64,000 nucleotides of DNA from Streptomyces roseofulvus (GCF_039534915.1 NZ_BAAAWE010000001.1:4898001-4962000), one strand, 5' to 3'. Shown: positions 53,350-61,967, numbered from the stretch's first letter. The notes: generated by a model from the letters alone, not told the origin. Made by a program: numbers and translations.

Positions 53350-54236
53350 GCGGTCTTCTCCTTCCGGCCCCGGGTGAGGCGGGTGACGGCGAAGGAGAGC
53401 AGCGCGGCCGTCAGGGCGAGCAGGATCGAGGCGGCCGCGGCCAGGCCGTAGTCGTTGCGGTCGAAGGCGGCGGAGTACGCGTACAAGTTCGGCGTCCAGG
53501 TGGAGGTGACGGCGGAGCCCGTGCCCCTGCTGAGGATCAGCGGTTCGGTGAAGAGCTGGAGGGAGCCGATCACGGTGAAGAGGCCGACCATCGCCAGGGA
53601 GCCGCGGAGCAGCGGGATCTTGACGGCGAAGGCGGTGCGCCAGGCGCCGGCCCCGTCGACGGTGGCGGCTTCGAGGACGGAGCGGTCGATGGCCTGGAGA
53701 GCGGCGTAGAAGATGATCAGGTTGTAGCCGAGCCACTCCCAGAGGGCGATGTTGACGACGGACGGCAGCGCGCCCTCGGGGGAGAAGAAGTCGAAGCCGA
53801 TCCCGCCGGCCTCCATCGCCTGGACGACCGGGCTGAGCTGGGGCGTGTAGAGGTAGACCCAGATCAGGGCGGCGATGATGCCGGGGACGGCGTGCGGCAG
53901 GAAGAGCGCGAGCTGGAAGAAGCGGCGGGCGCGGGCGAGGGCGGTGTCGAGGAGCAGGGCGAGGCCGAGGGCCCCGGCGAGCAGCAGCGGCAGGTAGAGC
54001 AGGCAGTAGCCGAGCAGCACGCCGAAGCCGTCGCGGAAGGCCCGGTCACCCAGTGCCGCGGCGTAGTTGCCGAGTCCGGTGAAGACGGTCTCGGAGCCGC
54101 CGAAGCCCAGTCCCGACTGCTTCTCGGTGAAGAGGCTGAGCCAGACCGCGTATCCGATCGGCACCACCAGCACCGCGGTGAAGAGCAGGAAGAACGGGGT
54201 CAGCAGGAGTGCCGCGGCACGGGTGCGGGCCTTCAC
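53346..54236 (-). CDS. Carbohydrate ABC transporter permease (MalF-type)
   Basis: A 296-residue permease with six helices; the EAA loop is VLEAATVDGAGAWRTAFAVKIP. GTG start at 54236, 4 bp after the binding-protein stop. Together with permease 2 it forms the membrane pore of a sugar-type importer. No ATPase gene is in the operon. Confidence 0.93.
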   Translation of the reverse strand: MKARTRAAALLLTPFFLLFTAVLVVPIGYAVWLSLFTEKQSGLGFGGSETVFTGLGNYAAALGDRAFRDGFGVLLGYCLLYLPLLLAGALGLALLLDTALARARRFFQLALFLPHAVPGIIAALIWVYLYTPQLSPVVQAMEAGGIGFDFFSPEGALPSVVNIALWEWLGYNLIIFYAALQAIDRSVLEAATVDGAGAWRTAFAVKIPLLRGSLAMVGLFTVIGSLQLFTEPLILSRGTGSAVTSTWTPNLYAYSAAFDRNDYGLAAAASILLALTAALLSFAVTRLTRGRKEKTA

Positions 54237-54240
54237 GCGC

Positions 54241-55557
54241 TCAGCCCTCGACCTTAAGGCCGCGCTTGGTGAGCTCGGCGACGGTGGCGTCGTGGCCGGC
54301 CTTCACCGCGTCGGCGAGGGTGGGGCCGCCGGGGGCGACGGCGCCGAAGCGGTCCTTGATGGCGGTGTTGGTGGTGCCGGTGGTGGGGCCCCAGGACCAC
54401 TGCGGGGTGATGGAGGCGCCGGCGGCCTCGAAGAGGGCGTAGATGTCCTGGCCGCCGTAGAAGCTCGCGTCGAACGCCTTCTTGGCGGCGGGGCGCAGGG
54501 CGGTGGCGGCGGGGAAGGCGCTGGAGGTGCCGGAGGCGATGCGGGCCTTGACGCCCGCCTCGGTGGTGGCCATCCAGGTGGCGAACTCGACGGCGGCGGC
54601 CTTCTTGGTGCTGTTCTTCGGGACGGCGAAGGTGGAGCCGCCGAGCATGCCGGAGGCGGGCTTGCCGTCCCAGCTGGGCATGGGGGCGACGGCCCACTTG
54701 CCGGCCTGTTCGGGGAGGGTGCCCTTGAGGACGCCGGCGCCCCAGGAGGCGCCGAGGTAGGCGAGGGTGGTGCCGTTCTTGAGGGAGCCGGTCCACTCGG
54801 GGCTGAAGGAGGCGTTCTTGTGGACGAGGCCGGCATCGAGGAGGCCCTGCCAGTAGGCGGTGACCTTGGCGGTGGCCGGGTCGGTGGTGTCGATCTTCCA
54901 GGTGTCGTTCTCGGCCTTGAACCACTGGGCGCCGGCCTGCCAGGCCATCGCCTCGAAGGTGGTGGGGTCGTCGGGGAAGAAGGTGGCGATACGGGCTTTG
55001 GCGTCGGCCTTCTTCACCTGCTCGGCGGCCTTCCGGAACGCGTCCCAGGTGGTGGGGACCTCGATCCCGTGCCGCGCGAAGAGGTCCTTGCGGTAGTAGA
55101 GGGCCTGCGGGGCGGCGTCGAAGGGGACGGCCCAGTTCTTGCCGCCGAGGGTGGTGAGGTCGACGGCCTGGGGGAGGAGGCCGGCCCGGGCGGATTCGGG
55201 GAAGACGTCGCCGATCTCCTGGAGGGCGCCGGAGGAGACGAACTCGGGGAGCGAGGGGTACTCGATGGAGACCAGGTCGGGGGCGTTGCCGGCCTTCACG
55301 GCGTTGGAGATCTTGGCGTAGCCGCCGGCGTTGCCGGAGGGGATCTCCTCGAAGGTGACCTCGATGTCGGTGTGGGAGGCGTTGAAGGCGTCGACGACGT
55401 CCTTCGAGCCCTTGGCCCATCCCCAGAAGGTGATCGTGACGGGCTTCCCGGCGGCGGAATCGGCGGCGTCACCGCCTCCGCCGCAGGCCGTGAGGACGGC
55501 GAGGGCGGTGGCGGCGCCGGCTATGGCGCGGGACGTTCTGCTCCGGCTGAGACTCAC
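54241..55557 (-). CDS. Extracellular solute-binding lipoprotein of the sugar ABC importer
   Basis: A 438-residue family-1 solute-binding protein. GTG at 55557 with CAGGAG 8 bases upstream starts a lipoprotein signal ending LTAC (Cys25) and a Gly-rich spacer. The mature part begins KPVTITFWGWAKGSKDVVDA and carries PDLVSIEYPSLPEFV and NWAVPFDAAPQALYYRKDLF, typical of oligosaccharide-binding proteins. The first gene of the operon; an operator-like site lies 83-112 bp upstream. Confidence 0.93.
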   Translation of the reverse strand: MSLSRSRTSRAIAGAATALAVLTACGGGGDAADSAAGKPVTITFWGWAKGSKDVVDAFNASHTDIEVTFEEIPSGNAGGYAKISNAVKAGNAPDLVSIEYPSLPEFVSSGALQEIGDVFPESARAGLLPQAVDLTTLGGKNWAVPFDAAPQALYYRKDLFARHGIEVPTTWDAFRKAAEQVKKADAKARIATFFPDDPTTFEAMAWQAGAQWFKAENDTWKIDTTDPATAKVTAYWQGLLDAGLVHKNASFSPEWTGSLKNGTTLAYLGASWGAGVLKGTLPEQAGKWAVAPMPSWDGKPASGMLGGSTFAVPKNSTKKAAAVEFATWMATTEAGVKARIASGTSSAFPAATALRPAAKKAFDASFYGGQDIYALFEAAGASITPQWSWGPTTGTTNTAIKDRFGAVAPGGPTLADAVKAGHDATVAELTKRGLKVEG

Positions 55558-55639
55558 GGCACGGCTCCTGATCGGCGGCGCGGACGGGTTGGCCGTGATC
55601 CTGGGACCGTTCGTGAGCGAAGTCAAGAGCGAAAGATTG

Positions 55640-55669
55640 AATGATCGAAAAAAGATCAGATCGATCAGC
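55640..55669. promoter_or_regulatory. Candidate operator before the ABC importer
   Basis: AATGATCGAA (55640-55649), 10 bp, then ATCGATCAGC (55660-55669). The left arm is identical to that of the site at 56864-56893 and the right arm starts at the same 20-bp offset with TCGATCA conserved. Likely bound by the neighbouring regulator. Confidence 0.7.
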
Positions 55670-55707
55670 GGTGCGGGCATCCCGCGGGGCCGGCACCCCG
55701 GCCGGTG

Positions 55708-56817
55708 TCAGAGCGGCGGCACCGGGCGGGCGGCCCCGCAGGACGCCCGCACCCGCAGCCGCGGCAGCAGGCTCACGTGACGGCTCGCCGCCTCCTCGTC
55801 CGCACCCCCGGTCAGCCGCTCCACCAGCAGTTCCGTGGCGTGCCTGCCCACCTGCCGCTTGGGCGGGGCGACCGCCGTCAGCGGGGTGTCGGCCAGCGCG
55901 GCGACCTCGTCGTCGTACGCGATGAGGGCCAGGTCCTCCGGGACGCGCACGCCGAGCGGGGCGAGCCGCTGCACGATCTCGATCGCGTCCACGTCGTTGT
56001 GGACCAGCGCCGCGCTCGCGCGCCCCGAGCGGACCTCCTCGTACAGCGCCCGCACCGCGCGCCCGAACCCCTCCGGATCCGCCTCGGCCGGGACGGAGTC
56101 GATCACCGGCCGGGGCTCCTCCCGGCCCAGCACGGCCAGCGCCTCCGCGTACCCGGCCCGCACCGCGAGCGCGGTCGGCGAGTCCCCGCGGGCCACCAGC
56201 AGCGGGGTCGCGTGGCCGAGACCGATCAGGTGGCGCAGGGCGAGCAGCACCCCGTGGGCGTGGTCCGAGGAGACCCGGTCGAGCCCGTCGAGCGGGCTGC
56301 CCGGCTCGGCCCGCCGCTCCAGCAGCACGGCCGGCACCGGCAGCCGGGTCAGCCAGTCCCCGTACGCGTACCGGTCCTCGGGCCCGCGCCAGCCCGGCGC
56401 CACCAGCACCCCCTCGGCACCGGCCGCGAGCAGCCCCTCGGTGCGGGCGCGGTCCTCCTCCGGGCGGTAGTCCGAGATCCGCAGCACCAGCCGGGCGCCG
56501 GCCCGGGCGGCCGCCTCGTGCGCACCCCGGATGACCTCGGCGAAGTAGTACGTGGCGGAGGGCGCGAGCAGCCCGAGCACCAGCCCCTCGCCCGCGCCCG
56601 GCCCGGGCTGCGCGGCGCCCGGCGCGGCGGCGCGCGGCCAGGAGACCTGGCCGTGCACCCGGTCGAGCAGGCCCCGCGAGGCCAGCGCCTCCGCGTCGCG
56701 GCGGGCGGTGACGGGGGAGACCCCCAGGAGGCCGGCCAGCTCGGCGACGCGGACCGTGCCGCGCTCGCGGACCAGGTCCAGCAGTCGGGCGTGTCGTTCG
56801 GCGGCACTCTCGCGCAC
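55708..56817 (-). CDS. Transcriptional regulator: DeoR-type HTH fused to LacI-type ligand-binding domain
   Basis: A 369-residue repressor. The helix-turn-helix at about 6-60 is of the DeoR kind (RHARLLDLVRERGTVRVAEL, VSPVTARRDAEAL), while residues 75-360 are a periplasmic-binding-protein-like sensor (LVLGLLAPSATYYFAEVIRG, DHAHGVLLALRHLIGLGH) as in LacI proteins. GTG at 56817, preceded by GAGGGGGAA. It is next to the sugar importer and shares an operator with it, so it most likely controls that operon and itself in response to the imported sugar. Confidence 0.9.
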   Translation of the reverse strand: MRESAAERHARLLDLVRERGTVRVAELAGLLGVSPVTARRDAEALASRGLLDRVHGQVSWPRAAAPGAAQPGPGAGEGLVLGLLAPSATYYFAEVIRGAHEAAARAGARLVLRISDYRPEEDRARTEGLLAAGAEGVLVAPGWRGPEDRYAYGDWLTRLPVPAVLLERRAEPGSPLDGLDRVSSDHAHGVLLALRHLIGLGHATPLLVARGDSPTALAVRAGYAEALAVLGREEPRPVIDSVPAEADPEGFGRAVRALYEEVRSGRASAALVHNDVDAIEIVQRLAPLGVRVPEDLALIAYDDEVAALADTPLTAVAPPKRQVGRHATELLVERLTGGADEEAASRHVSLLPRLRVRASCGAARPVPPL

Positions 56818-56863
56818 GTGCGGTTCCCCCTCGCGGTGTGGTGGTTCCCCGACCTTAGACGAA

Positions 56864-56893
56864 AATGATCGAACGGCGGGAGTTTCGATCATT
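56864..56893. promoter_or_regulatory. Operator before the DeoR/LacI-type regulator gene
   Basis: Inverted repeat AATGATCGAA (56864-56873) and TTCGATCATT (56884-56893) with a 10-bp centre, 47 bp upstream of the regulator start. A TAAGGT -10-like element for the regulator overlaps its edge, consistent with self-repression. Confidence 0.75.
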
Positions 56894-56943
56894 CGCTCCG
56901 AATCTCTTGACGACTCGATCGAGGACGGGCCTACCGGAGGCGC

Positions 56944-57717
56944 CTACTGGGGCCCGTACTTGCGGCCCGCCTTCGACGACACCCCGCCGAGCAGCGCGCG
57001 CGGCGCCAGCTTCACCACGCCCATCAGGGCCTTGTAGCGCGGGTCCGGGATCGACAGGGTCCTGCCCCGCGCCAGGTCCGACAGGGCCGCCGCCACCAGC
57101 TTGTCCGCGTCGAGCCACATCCAGCCGGGGATGTTGTCCGTCCCCATCCCGGCCCGCTCGTGGAACTCGGTGCGCACGAAGCCGGGGCAGAGCGCCATCA
57201 GCCGCACCCCGCTGCCCGCGAGGTCCCGGGCCGCGCCCTGGGTGAACTGCACGACCCACGCCTTCGAGGCCCCGTAGGTGCCGCGCGGCACGAAGGCCGC
57301 CACCGAGGCCACGTTGACCACCCCGCCCCGCCCGCGCCCCTTCATCGCGGCGGCCGCGGCCGAGGTCAGCCGCAGCACCGCCTCGCAGTGCACGGTCAGC
57401 ATCCGCAGCTCGTCGGCCATCGACACGTCGAGGAAGCGGCCCTTGTTGCCGAAGCCCGCGTTGTTCACCAGCAGGTCGACCGGCCGGCGCGGGTCGGAGA
57501 GCCGGGCCTCGACCGCGCCGATCCCGTCCTCGGAGGAGAGGTCCGCGGCGAGCACCTCGGCCTCCACCCCGTGCCGGTCGTGCAGCTCGGTCGCCTGCTC
57601 CCGAAGGCGCTTCAGGTCCCGCGCCACCAGGACGACGTCATGGCCGTCGGCCGCCAGCCGCCGCGCGAAGGCGGCGCCGATGCCGGCGGTGGCTCCCGTG
57701 ATCAGTGCAGTGGTCAT
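56944..57717 (-). CDS. Short-chain dehydrogenase/reductase
   Basis: A 257-residue SDR. Nucleotide motif TGATAGIG near the N terminus (MTTALITGATAGIGAAFARR), NNAGFGNKG, and the catalytic Ser-Tyr-Lys in VASVAAFVPRGTYGASK. ATG at 57717. The substrate is unknown. It reads toward the regulator gene with the operator in between. Confidence 0.92.
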   Translation of the reverse strand: MTTALITGATAGIGAAFARRLAADGHDVVLVARDLKRLREQATELHDRHGVEAEVLAADLSSEDGIGAVEARLSDPRRPVDLLVNNAGFGNKGRFLDVSMADELRMLTVHCEAVLRLTSAAAAAMKGRGRGGVVNVASVAAFVPRGTYGASKAWVVQFTQGAARDLAGSGVRLMALCPGFVRTEFHERAGMGTDNIPGWMWLDADKLVAAALSDLARGRTLSIPDPRYKALMGVVKLAPRALLGGVSSKAGRKYGPQ

Positions 57718-57811
57718 ACCGGAACCGTAGTGCCCGGAACCGACGCCCCCGCGCCCCTGCGGCCCCGGCCCCGCCCCGTGGCTCCGCCCGCCCGCCCGTA
57801 CGGCCCCGGTC

Positions 57812-58498
57812 TCAGGAGCCGTACTTCTCCACATGCTTGCGGGCCGCCGCGAGCAGGCCGGACTCCATCCACTCGGCGGCCACCAGCGTCTCCGCGAGCC
57901 GCTCCCGCTCGGTCGTGGCCGCCCGGTGCAGGAAGGCGACCGTGATCTCGTGGTCGGGCCGGTGCACCACCGTGACCGGGTCGCCGGCCCGCACCTCGCC
58001 CGGCTCGATCACCCGCAGCAGCGCGCCCGGCCGGCCGGCCTGGGTGAACCGCTTCACCCAGCCCCTGGGGTCGATCCCCCGCTCCTCCAGGTGCCCCTGG
58101 AAGGTGCGGCACGGGACCCGGCCGCCGGTGACCTCGACGATCAGCGACGCGCCGATCCGCCAGCGCTCGCCGATCAGCGCCCCGTTCACGTCCAGGCCGG
58201 CCGTCGTCAGGTTCTCCCCGAAGGAGCCGTTCGCCAGCTCCCGGCCCAGCTCCCGCTCCCAGCGGTCCAGGTCCTCGCGGGCGAAGGCGTACGCCGCGCG
58301 GTCGGCGCCCCCGTGGTAGCGCAGGTCGCACACGTCGTCCCCGGCGACGCCGCTCGCCCCGACGCCGTTGGGCCCGGGCGACTCGATCCGTACGGGGCCG
58401 TCGACGGGGCGCTTGTCGATGCCCGTCGTCCCGGAGGCGGCATCGGTGTAGGCGACGCGCTTCGCCCGTCCCGCGTTCACACTCAGCAAGGTCGTCAT
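57812..58498 (-). CDS. MOSC-domain protein
   Basis: A 228-residue MOSC protein (molybdenum cofactor sulfurase C-terminal domain). The conserved Cys is in GGRVPCRTFQGHL, and NGSFGENLTTAGLD, RRGGADRAAYAF-type (seen as YHGGADRAAYAFARED) segments are typical of the YiiM-like group. It may bind sulfur or act in molybdoenzyme-linked detoxification. ATG at 58498; divergent from the LysR gene. Confidence 0.9.
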   Translation of the reverse strand: MTTLLSVNAGRAKRVAYTDAASGTTGIDKRPVDGPVRIESPGPNGVGASGVAGDDVCDLRYHGGADRAAYAFAREDLDRWERELGRELANGSFGENLTTAGLDVNGALIGERWRIGASLIVEVTGGRVPCRTFQGHLEERGIDPRGWVKRFTQAGRPGALLRVIEPGEVRAGDPVTVVHRPDHEITVAFLHRAATTERERLAETLVAAEWMESGLLAAARKHVEKYGS

Positions 58499-58549
58499 GG
58501 GGGCAGCGTAGGCACGACCCGACCCCTCGGCCTCAAAGATCTGATCGAA

Positions 58550-58565
58550 GATTCGCACCCGAATC
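58550..58565. promoter_or_regulatory. Inverted repeat in the MOSC-LysR divergent gap
   Basis: GATTCG-CACC-CGAATC, a perfect 6-bp-arm repeat 24 bp before the LysR gene, in the 90-bp gap shared with MOSC. Position fits a LysR-type site controlling both genes. Confidence 0.5.
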
Positions 58566-58588
58566 CAAGAGTCGCTTATGCTCGACCC

Positions 58589-59488
58589 ATGATCGAGGCA
58601 CGCCATCTCCGCGTCCTGCGGGCCGTCGCCGCCACCGGCTCCTTCTCCGCCGCCGCGCGCGAACTCGGCTGCACCCAGCCCGCCGTCAGCCAGCAGATGA
58701 AGGCCCTGGAGTCCTCGGCCGGCACCCCGCTGCTCATCCGGACCGGCCGCGAGATGCGCCTCACCCAGGCCGGCGAGGTCCTCGTCCGGCACGCCGCCGG
58801 CATCCTCGCCGGACTCACCGCCGCCGAGGAGGAGGTCGCCGCCATCGCCGGGCTGCGGGCCGGCCGGGTCCGCCTGGTCTCCTTCCCCAGCGGCAGCTCC
58901 ACCCTCGTCCCCACCGCGCTCGCCGCCCTGCGCGCCGCCCACCCCGGCACCCGGGTCTCCCTCGTCGAGGCCGAGCCGCCGCGCTCCGTCGAGATGCTCC
59001 GCGAGGGCGACTGCGACATCGCCCTCGCCTTCCGGTACGGGTCCGGCCAGGCCGCCGGCGAGTGGGACGACCTGGTGGTCCGCCCGCTGCTCACCGACCG
59101 GCTGGTCGGCCTGGTCCCGGAGGCGCACCCGCTCGCCGGCGCCGGCTCGGTCTCCATCGCCGAGCTCGCCGGGGACTCCTGGATCGCCGGCTGTCCCCGG
59201 TGCCGCCGGCAGCTCGTCGACGTCTGCGAGGAGGCCGGCTTCGCCCCGCGCATCGACTTCGCCACCGACGACTACCCGGCCGTGGTGGGGCTGGTCGGCG
59301 CGGGGCTCGGCGTGGCCGTCCTGCCGGAGCTGGCCATCGAGTCCGTACGGCCCAAGGGCGCGCGGACCGTGGCCGTCGAGCCTGCCGTGGAGCGGGAGAT
59401 CGTGGCGCTGACCCTGCCGGACCTGGCCCAGGTCCCGGCGGTCGCGGCCACCCTCGACGAGCTGTCCCGGGCCGCCACGCGGGCGTAG
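58589..59488 (+). CDS. LysR-family transcriptional regulator
   Basis: A 299-residue LysR regulator. The helix-turn-helix (MIEARHLRVLRAVAATGSFS, AAARELGCTQPAVSQQ) fills the first 60 residues; the effector-binding domain follows. Divergent from the MOSC gene, its likely target. ATG at 58589. Confidence 0.93.
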   Translation: MIEARHLRVLRAVAATGSFSAAARELGCTQPAVSQQMKALESSAGTPLLIRTGREMRLTQAGEVLVRHAAGILAGLTAAEEEVAAIAGLRAGRVRLVSFPSGSSTLVPTALAALRAAHPGTRVSLVEAEPPRSVEMLREGDCDIALAFRYGSGQAAGEWDDLVVRPLLTDRLVGLVPEAHPLAGAGSVSIAELAGDSWIAGCPRCRRQLVDVCEEAGFAPRIDFATDDYPAVVGLVGAGLGVAVLPELAIESVRPKGARTVAVEPAVEREIVALTLPDLAQVPAVAATLDELSRAATRA

Positions 59489-59527
59489 CCCCGCCCGGGG
59501 CCACGCGCGCGTGCGCCCGGGTTCCCG

Positions 59528-59548
59528 GAGGCCCCGAGTCAGGGCCTC
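59528..59548. terminator. Terminator between lysR and whiD
   Basis: GAGGCCC (59528-59534) pairs with GGGCCTC (59542-59548) around a 7-base loop between the convergent genes. Confidence 0.55.
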
Positions 59549-59569
59549 AGCTCACGAGGAAACGTTCCT

Positions 59570-59944
59570 TCACGCATGTCCCACGGTCGATCGTCCGGCG
59601 GCCGACGCCGCCGTGGGCGCGGCCCGTCCGGCGATCGCCGTCGCCGGCGCCGCCGTGATCAGACGGTTGCGCGCGCGTCCCATGAGTTCTTCGCGTTCGT
59701 CCTCGGTGAGGCCGCCCCAGACGCCGTAGGGCTCCCGCACGGCGAGTGCGTGTGCCGCGCACTGCGCGCGGACCGGGCACCGCATGCAGACCTCTTTTGC
59801 CGAGTTCTCACGCGCACTCCGTGCCGCGCCGCGCTCTCCCTCGGGGTGGAAGAACAGGGAGCTGTCGACCCCGCGGCAGGCCGCGAGCAGTTGCCAGTCC
59901 CACAGATCGGCGTTGGGTCCGGGAAGGCGGGAGAAATCTGCCAT
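59570..59944 (-). CDS. whiD: WhiB-family iron-sulfur regulator WhiD
   Basis: A 124-residue Wbl protein. The four [4Fe-4S] cysteines are Cys23, Cys53, Cys56 and Cys62, followed by the GVWGG turn and a basic C-terminal region (RARNRL). The sequence MADFSRLPGPNADLWDWQLL and the position divergent from bldM identify it as WhiD, required for late sporulation. The last 25 residues are Ala/Thr-rich and variable. ATG at 59944. Confidence 0.93.
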   Translation of the reverse strand: MADFSRLPGPNADLWDWQLLAACRGVDSSLFFHPEGERGAARSARENSAKEVCMRCPVRAQCAAHALAVREPYGVWGGLTEDEREELMGRARNRLITAAPATAIAGRAAPTAASAAGRSTVGHA

Positions 59945-60221
59945 TGCGCTAGTCCCCTTGAAACCGTGTCGAAACGGGTTGGTGGGTGGGCGGGAAGTGG
60001 CGGTCGCCCCGGGGTTCCTCGGGCCCCGGTCGGGCCGGATGTGTCCGACTACTGTCGAAGTAGATGTAAATATGACTCATTGCGAATCTAGCCACAGACA
60101 CCGCGAAAAGGGAAGAAAACCCGCTAAATGGGGCATAGCTTCTGCTGTGTGGACGCACGACCTGCGACGCTCTTCTCCGTGCACGGCCCCTCACATGGAG
60201 TGCCGAAGGTCTCGTCCGACC
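59945..60221. promoter_or_regulatory. whiD-bldM divergent regulatory region
   Basis: This gap has no convincing gene. The segment 60040-60120 (AGTAGATGTAAATATGACTC and surroundings) is unusually AT-rich for the window and is a likely site for whiD promoters and nucleoid or developmental regulators. I could not define individual sites. Confidence 0.5.
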
Positions 60222-60249
60222 CGTAACTCTTTCGAGTGACCATCGTTGA
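60222..60249 (+). promoter_or_regulatory. SigBldN-type promoter of bldM (P1)
   Basis: CGTAAC (60222-60227), a 16-bp spacer, then CGTTGA (60244-60249), which matches the recalled SigBldN consensus exactly. It lies 133 bp before bldM. Confidence 0.85.
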
Positions 60250-60381
60250 GAGTGCGAGGCGGTTGAATGAACAAGCGATCGGGCAGGTGTCCGGGAGCGT
60301 CAACCGCGCAGGTGACGATACGTACCAGCCCTGGAGGCCCAAGGTGACGCGCATCAGCCGCGAGAGTCGCGGAGGTCAGTC

Positions 60382-60993
60382 ATGACGTCCGTCCTCGTCT
60401 GCGACGACTCCCCGCTTGCCCGAGAGGCGCTTCGCCGCGCGGTCGCGACCGTGCCCGGCGTCGAGCGCGTGACCACCGCGGCCAACGGCGAGGAAGTCCT
60501 CCGCCGCTGGGGCGCCGACCGCTCGGACCTGATCCTGATGGATGTGCGCATGCCCGGCCTCGGCGGTGTGGAAACCGTCCGCCGGCTGCTCTCCGCCGAC
60601 CCCGGCGCCCGGATCATCATGCTCACCGTCGCCGAGGACCTCGACGGCGTCGCCCTCGCGGTCGCCGCCGGTGCCCGTGGCTACCTGCACAAGGACGCCT
60701 CGCGCGCCGAGCTGCGGGCCACCGTCACCCAGGCGCTCGCCGACCCGACCTGGCGGCTCGCCCCGCGCCGGCTCCGTTCGGCCGAGATGGGCGCCGCGCC
60801 CACCCTCACCGCGCGCGAGATCCAGGTCCTCGAAGGCATGAGCCACGGCCGGTCCAACGCGGAGATCGGGCGCGAGCTCTTCCTCTCCGAGGACACCGTC
60901 AAGACCCACGCCCGCCGCCTCTTCAAGAAGCTCGGCGCCTCCGACCGGGCGCACGCCGTCGCGCTCGGATTCCGCTGGGGCCTGGTCCGCTGA
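60382..60993 (+). CDS. bldM: Developmental response regulator BldM
   Basis: BldM, 203 residues, an orphan response regulator of the NarL/LuxR type controlling aerial growth and spore formation. Receiver: acidic pair Asp8-Asp9, phospho-site Asp54 in LILMDVRMPG, Thr in MLTV and Lys in LHKDAS. The C-terminal HTH is TAREIQVLEGMSHGRSNAEI. Genetic work on S. coelicolor indicated that Asp54 phosphorylation is not required. GGAGGT precedes the ATG. Confidence 0.95.
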   Translation: MTSVLVCDDSPLAREALRRAVATVPGVERVTTAANGEEVLRRWGADRSDLILMDVRMPGLGGVETVRRLLSADPGARIIMLTVAEDLDGVALAVAAGARGYLHKDASRAELRATVTQALADPTWRLAPRRLRSAEMGAAPTLTAREIQVLEGMSHGRSNAEIGRELFLSEDTVKTHARRLFKKLGASDRAHAVALGFRWGLVR

Positions 60994-61014
60994 ACCGGCG
61001 GACGCACGCCTCCT

Positions 61015-61040
61015 CCCCGTCCGCCGAGCGGCGGACGGGG
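61015..61040 (+). terminator. Terminator after bldM
   Basis: CCCCGTCCGCC (61015-61025) and GGCGGACGGGG (61030-61040) form an 11-bp stem with loop GAGC, 22 bp after bldM. Confidence 0.7.
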
Positions 61041-61134
61041 CGGGCCTGTGTCGATTCCCCGCCCGATGCCGCATCCTTGAGGTGTGGAGTTCCTCGGGGA
61101 CGAGTCGATCGAGCGGAAGGGGAGGGCGCCAGAG

Positions 61135-61827
61135 ATGAATCCCGGCGCACCTGCTCATAACGCTTCGGTGCACAACTACGGACACGGTGCCGCGGACGGA
61201 CAGGCGTCAAGGCACCATGGAGCGATGCGCGACGACGAGACCATGGGTTCCCCCATGCCTGCCGGGCAGGGGGAGATCGGTGCGCTCGTCCACCGTGCCG
61301 TCGAAGGGGACGCGCAGGCCACCCACGACCTGCTCGCGCGCGTCCACCCCCTCGCGCTGCGCTACTGCCGCACCCGGCTCAACCGGCTCCCCGGTGACGC
61401 CCGCCACTTCGTCGAGGACCTCGCGCAGGAGGTCTGCGTCGCCGTCCTGATGGCCCTGCCCCGCTACAAGGACACCGGCCGCCCCTTCGAGGCGTTCGTC
61501 TTCGCCATCGCCGGACACAAGGTCGCCGACCTCCAGCGCGCCGCCATGCGGCACCCCGGCTCCACCGCCGTGCCCTCCGACGAGATGCCCGAGCGGCCCG
61601 ACGACTCCCTCGGCCCCGAGGAGCGCGCCCTCCTCAGCGACGACGCCGAATGGGCCAAGAAGCTCCTCGCCAACCTCCCGGAGAACCAGCGCGAGCTCCT
61701 CGTCCTCCGGGTCGCGGTCGGGCTGACCGCCGAGGAGACCGGCCAGATGCTCGGCATGTCCCCGGGCGCCGTCCGGGTCGCCCAGCACCGCGCCCTCAGC
61801 CGGCTGCGGGCCCTGGCCGAGCAGTAG
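61135..61827 (+). CDS. shbA: ECF sigma factor ShbA
   Basis: A 230-residue ECF sigma factor. Region 2: GDAQATHDLLARVHPLALRY, HFVEDLAQEVCVAV, AFVFAIAGHKVADLQR. Region 4: LTAEETGQMLGMSPGAVRVA. Its place between bldM and guaB matches the ShbA locus, the factor reported to drive hrdB transcription in streptomycetes. The ATG at 61135 follows GGGGAGGG; in-frame GTG 61084 and ATG 61225 are alternatives, and the first 45 residues are not conserved-looking. Confidence 0.85.
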   Translation: MNPGAPAHNASVHNYGHGAADGQASRHHGAMRDDETMGSPMPAGQGEIGALVHRAVEGDAQATHDLLARVHPLALRYCRTRLNRLPGDARHFVEDLAQEVCVAVLMALPRYKDTGRPFEAFVFAIAGHKVADLQRAAMRHPGSTAVPSDEMPERPDDSLGPEERALLSDDAEWAKKLLANLPENQRELLVLRVAVGLTAEETGQMLGMSPGAVRVAQHRALSRLRALAEQ

Positions 61828-61967
61828 GCCCCACCGGGCGGCACCGTCCCCTGCGTACACGTACGAAGGTCCAAAGCTTGCCGCTGATCTTGATCGTGGA
61901 ATGAGACACCGCTCGGGCCCGTTAGCATGGACATCCCGCACCGATCAAGGCCATTTGGGAAGGTGTC

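Noticed and set aside
59949..60354. Several short frames on both strands between whiD and bldM
   Set aside because: They lack wobble bias, cross known promoter elements and have no ribosome-binding sites; the region is regulatory.
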